From Caldisericota bacterium (GTDB lineage: Bacteria > Caldisericota > Caldisericia > Cryosericales > Cryosericaceae), in NCBI GenBank assembly GCA_030652945.1, contig JAUSAI010000027.1:1-49863 (forward strand): a stretch of 49,863 bases of DNA, read 5' to 3'. Positions 48,845 through 49,863 of the stretch are shown here, in pieces. The first letter of the stretch is position 1; every line of letters starts with the position of its first letter. The translations under genes and the position numbers were made by a program. The notes beneath the pieces were generated by a model. It saw nothing but the letters and a program-made list of their open reading frames with translations. It ran no database searches and was not told where the DNA came from.

Positions 48845-49863
48845 ATGTTGTATCTCAGCCAGATTTTTGCCCCTCGCCTTCGCGAGGTTCCCCAGGACGC
48901 TGAGACCGCCAGCGGCCAGCTCATGCTTCGCGCAGGACTGCTTCGCAAGGCTGCGTCCGGCATCTATACGTACCTCAATCTCGGCCTGAGGGCCAAACAG
49001 CGCATTGAGGATATCGTGCGCGACGAAATGGATCGTCATGGCGCTCAGGAGATTCTCATGCCGCTGCTGATGCCGGCAGAGCCATGGCAGGCTACTGGCC
49101 GCTGGGACCTCTACGGGGACGAGATGTTCAGGCTGATCGACCGAAAGGGGCGATCATTCTGCCTCGGACCGACTCATGAGGAGCTGGTCACATCGCTGGT
49201 GGGCGCCGAGAGGCACTCCTACAAGGAGTTGCCGTTGAACCTGTACCACATCACCAACAAGTATCGCGATGAGATTCGGCCGCGGTATGGACTCATCAGA
49301 AGTCGCGAGTTCACGATGATGGACGCCTACAGCTTCGACCGCGACGAGAAGGCTTTTGAGGATGCCTACGCGAAAATGACGGCGGCGTACGAGAGCGTCT
49401 TCCGCCGTGTCGGACTCACCTTCCGTCCAATCCAGGCCGACTCCGGTGCCATCGGCGGGTCGGCATCACACGAATTCACCGTCGACGCACCCAATGGCGA
49501 GTGCACCTATGCAGCATGCGACACCTGTGGCTACGCAGCCAATGTCGAACTGTCGAAATCTCATCCGTCCATTGAGCCGGAAGTCTCTTCAAGTCCGATG
49601 CCCGATCGCGTGAGGATCGCCACGCCGGGAGTCCGCTCCATTGCCGACGTAGAAGCATTCTTCAATACTGACGGCAGCCGCATCCTCAAGTCTATGCTTT
49701 ACGTGGCCGATTCGGAGCCTTGGCTTGTCGTTCTGCGCGGTGATGATGACATCAACGAAACCAAGCTCCTGAAAGCGCTTGGGGCCCACGAAGGGCGTTT
49801 TGCCAATGAAGAAGAGGTGGCAAAGGCTCTCGGGGTGAACGCTGGATCTGTCGGTCCGGTCGA
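48845..49863 (+). CDS. proS: Prolyl-tRNA synthetase (5' part, cut by window edge)
   Basis: The first 339 residues of a bacterial-type ProRS are present. It opens with a SQIFAPRLRE segment, followed by the class II motif 2 region PTHEE...RPRYGLIRSREF and MMDAYSF, then the beginning of the editing (INS) domain. It charges tRNA-Pro, two genes for which are in this window. Start: ATG 48845 is only 2 nt after AGGAGG, while the following TTG (48848) has better spacing and gives the more usual N-terminus, so either may be used. Confidence 0.95.
   Translation, partial: MLYLSQIFAPRLREVPQDAETASGQLMLRAGLLRKAASGIYTYLNLGLRAKQRIEDIVRDEMDRHGAQEILMPLLMPAEPWQATGRWDLYGDEMFRLIDRKGRSFCLGPTHEELVTSLVGAERHSYKELPLNLYHITNKYRDEIRPRYGLIRSREFTMMDAYSFDRDEKAFEDAYAKMTAAYESVFRRVGLTFRPIQADSGAIGGSASHEFTVDAPNGECTYAACDTCGYAANVELSKSHPSIEPEVSSSPMPDRVRIATPGVRSIADVEAFFNTDGSRILKSMLYVADSEPWLVVLRGDDDINETKLLKALGAHEGRFANEEEVAKALGVNAGSVGPV

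Overview
This window looks like core chromosome of a free-living, probably anaerobic, amino-acid-fermenting bacterium with moderately GC-rich DNA (mid-50s percent by eye, not computed). The evidence is a V-type ATPase in place of any visible F-type enzyme, a ferredoxin-dependent 2-oxoacid oxidoreductase with butyrate kinase and glutamate dehydrogenase, and lipid enzymes of the PlsY/PlsC and LpxL-like families. I cannot place the lineage from sequence alone; a deep-branching fermenter (Caldisericota/Cryosericota, Synergistota or Thermotogota type) would fit, but that is inference. Nearly everything is on the minus strand. No CRISPR array, insertion sequence, prophage or rRNA gene was seen.

Layout, left to right (minus-strand operons read right to left). 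(1) 1-13.7 kb: rpoB - EF-G-like paralogue - rpoC, then a stem-loop containing a promoter, then rpsL - rpsG - fusA - tuf (cut by the window edge). The EF-G paralogue between rpoB and rpoC is the most unusual arrangement here. RpoB also carries a large insertion and several substitutions at normally invariant positions. (2) 13.9-24.9 kb: two tRNA-Pro genes, then a nine-gene V-ATPase operon in the Enterococcus hirae ntp order (F-I-K-E-C-G-A-B-D), then a Nudix hydrolase, an LpxL-type acyltransferase and a family-2 glycosyltransferase, ending in two tandem 36-bp repeats. The proteolipid has the full set of Na+-ligand residues known from E. hirae. (3) 25.4-33.5 kb: a ten-gene housekeeping operon fchA - rho - tdk - prfA - prmC - plsY - tsaC - cmk - plsC - ispH, with many stop/start overlaps. 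(4) 33.6-34.8 kb: a small plus-strand unit, cupin + SDR oxidoreductase. (5) 34.8-40.6 kb: rpsU with its own promoter, and gyrB - gyrA - AI-2E-family permease. (6) 40.7-47.9 kb: gdhA - hairpin - butyrate kinase - P-loop NTPase - four-subunit 2-oxoacid:ferredoxin oxidoreductase - SsnA-type aminohydrolase. (7) 48-49.9 kb: a deoxynucleoside kinase and, divergently, the 5' part of proS.

How the parts could work together: glutamate dehydrogenase provides the 2-oxoglutarate/glutamate couple for transamination, the oxidoreductase turns branched-chain or similar 2-oxoacids into acyl-CoA and reduced ferredoxin, and butyrate kinase harvests ATP from the acyl-phosphate (no phosphotransacylase is in the window). 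The V-ATPase would couple ATP to an ion gradient, by its ligands probably Na+. Translation and transcription genes are packed into strongly coupled operons whose best promoters share TTGxxx / TATxxT boxes with mostly 16-nt spacers.
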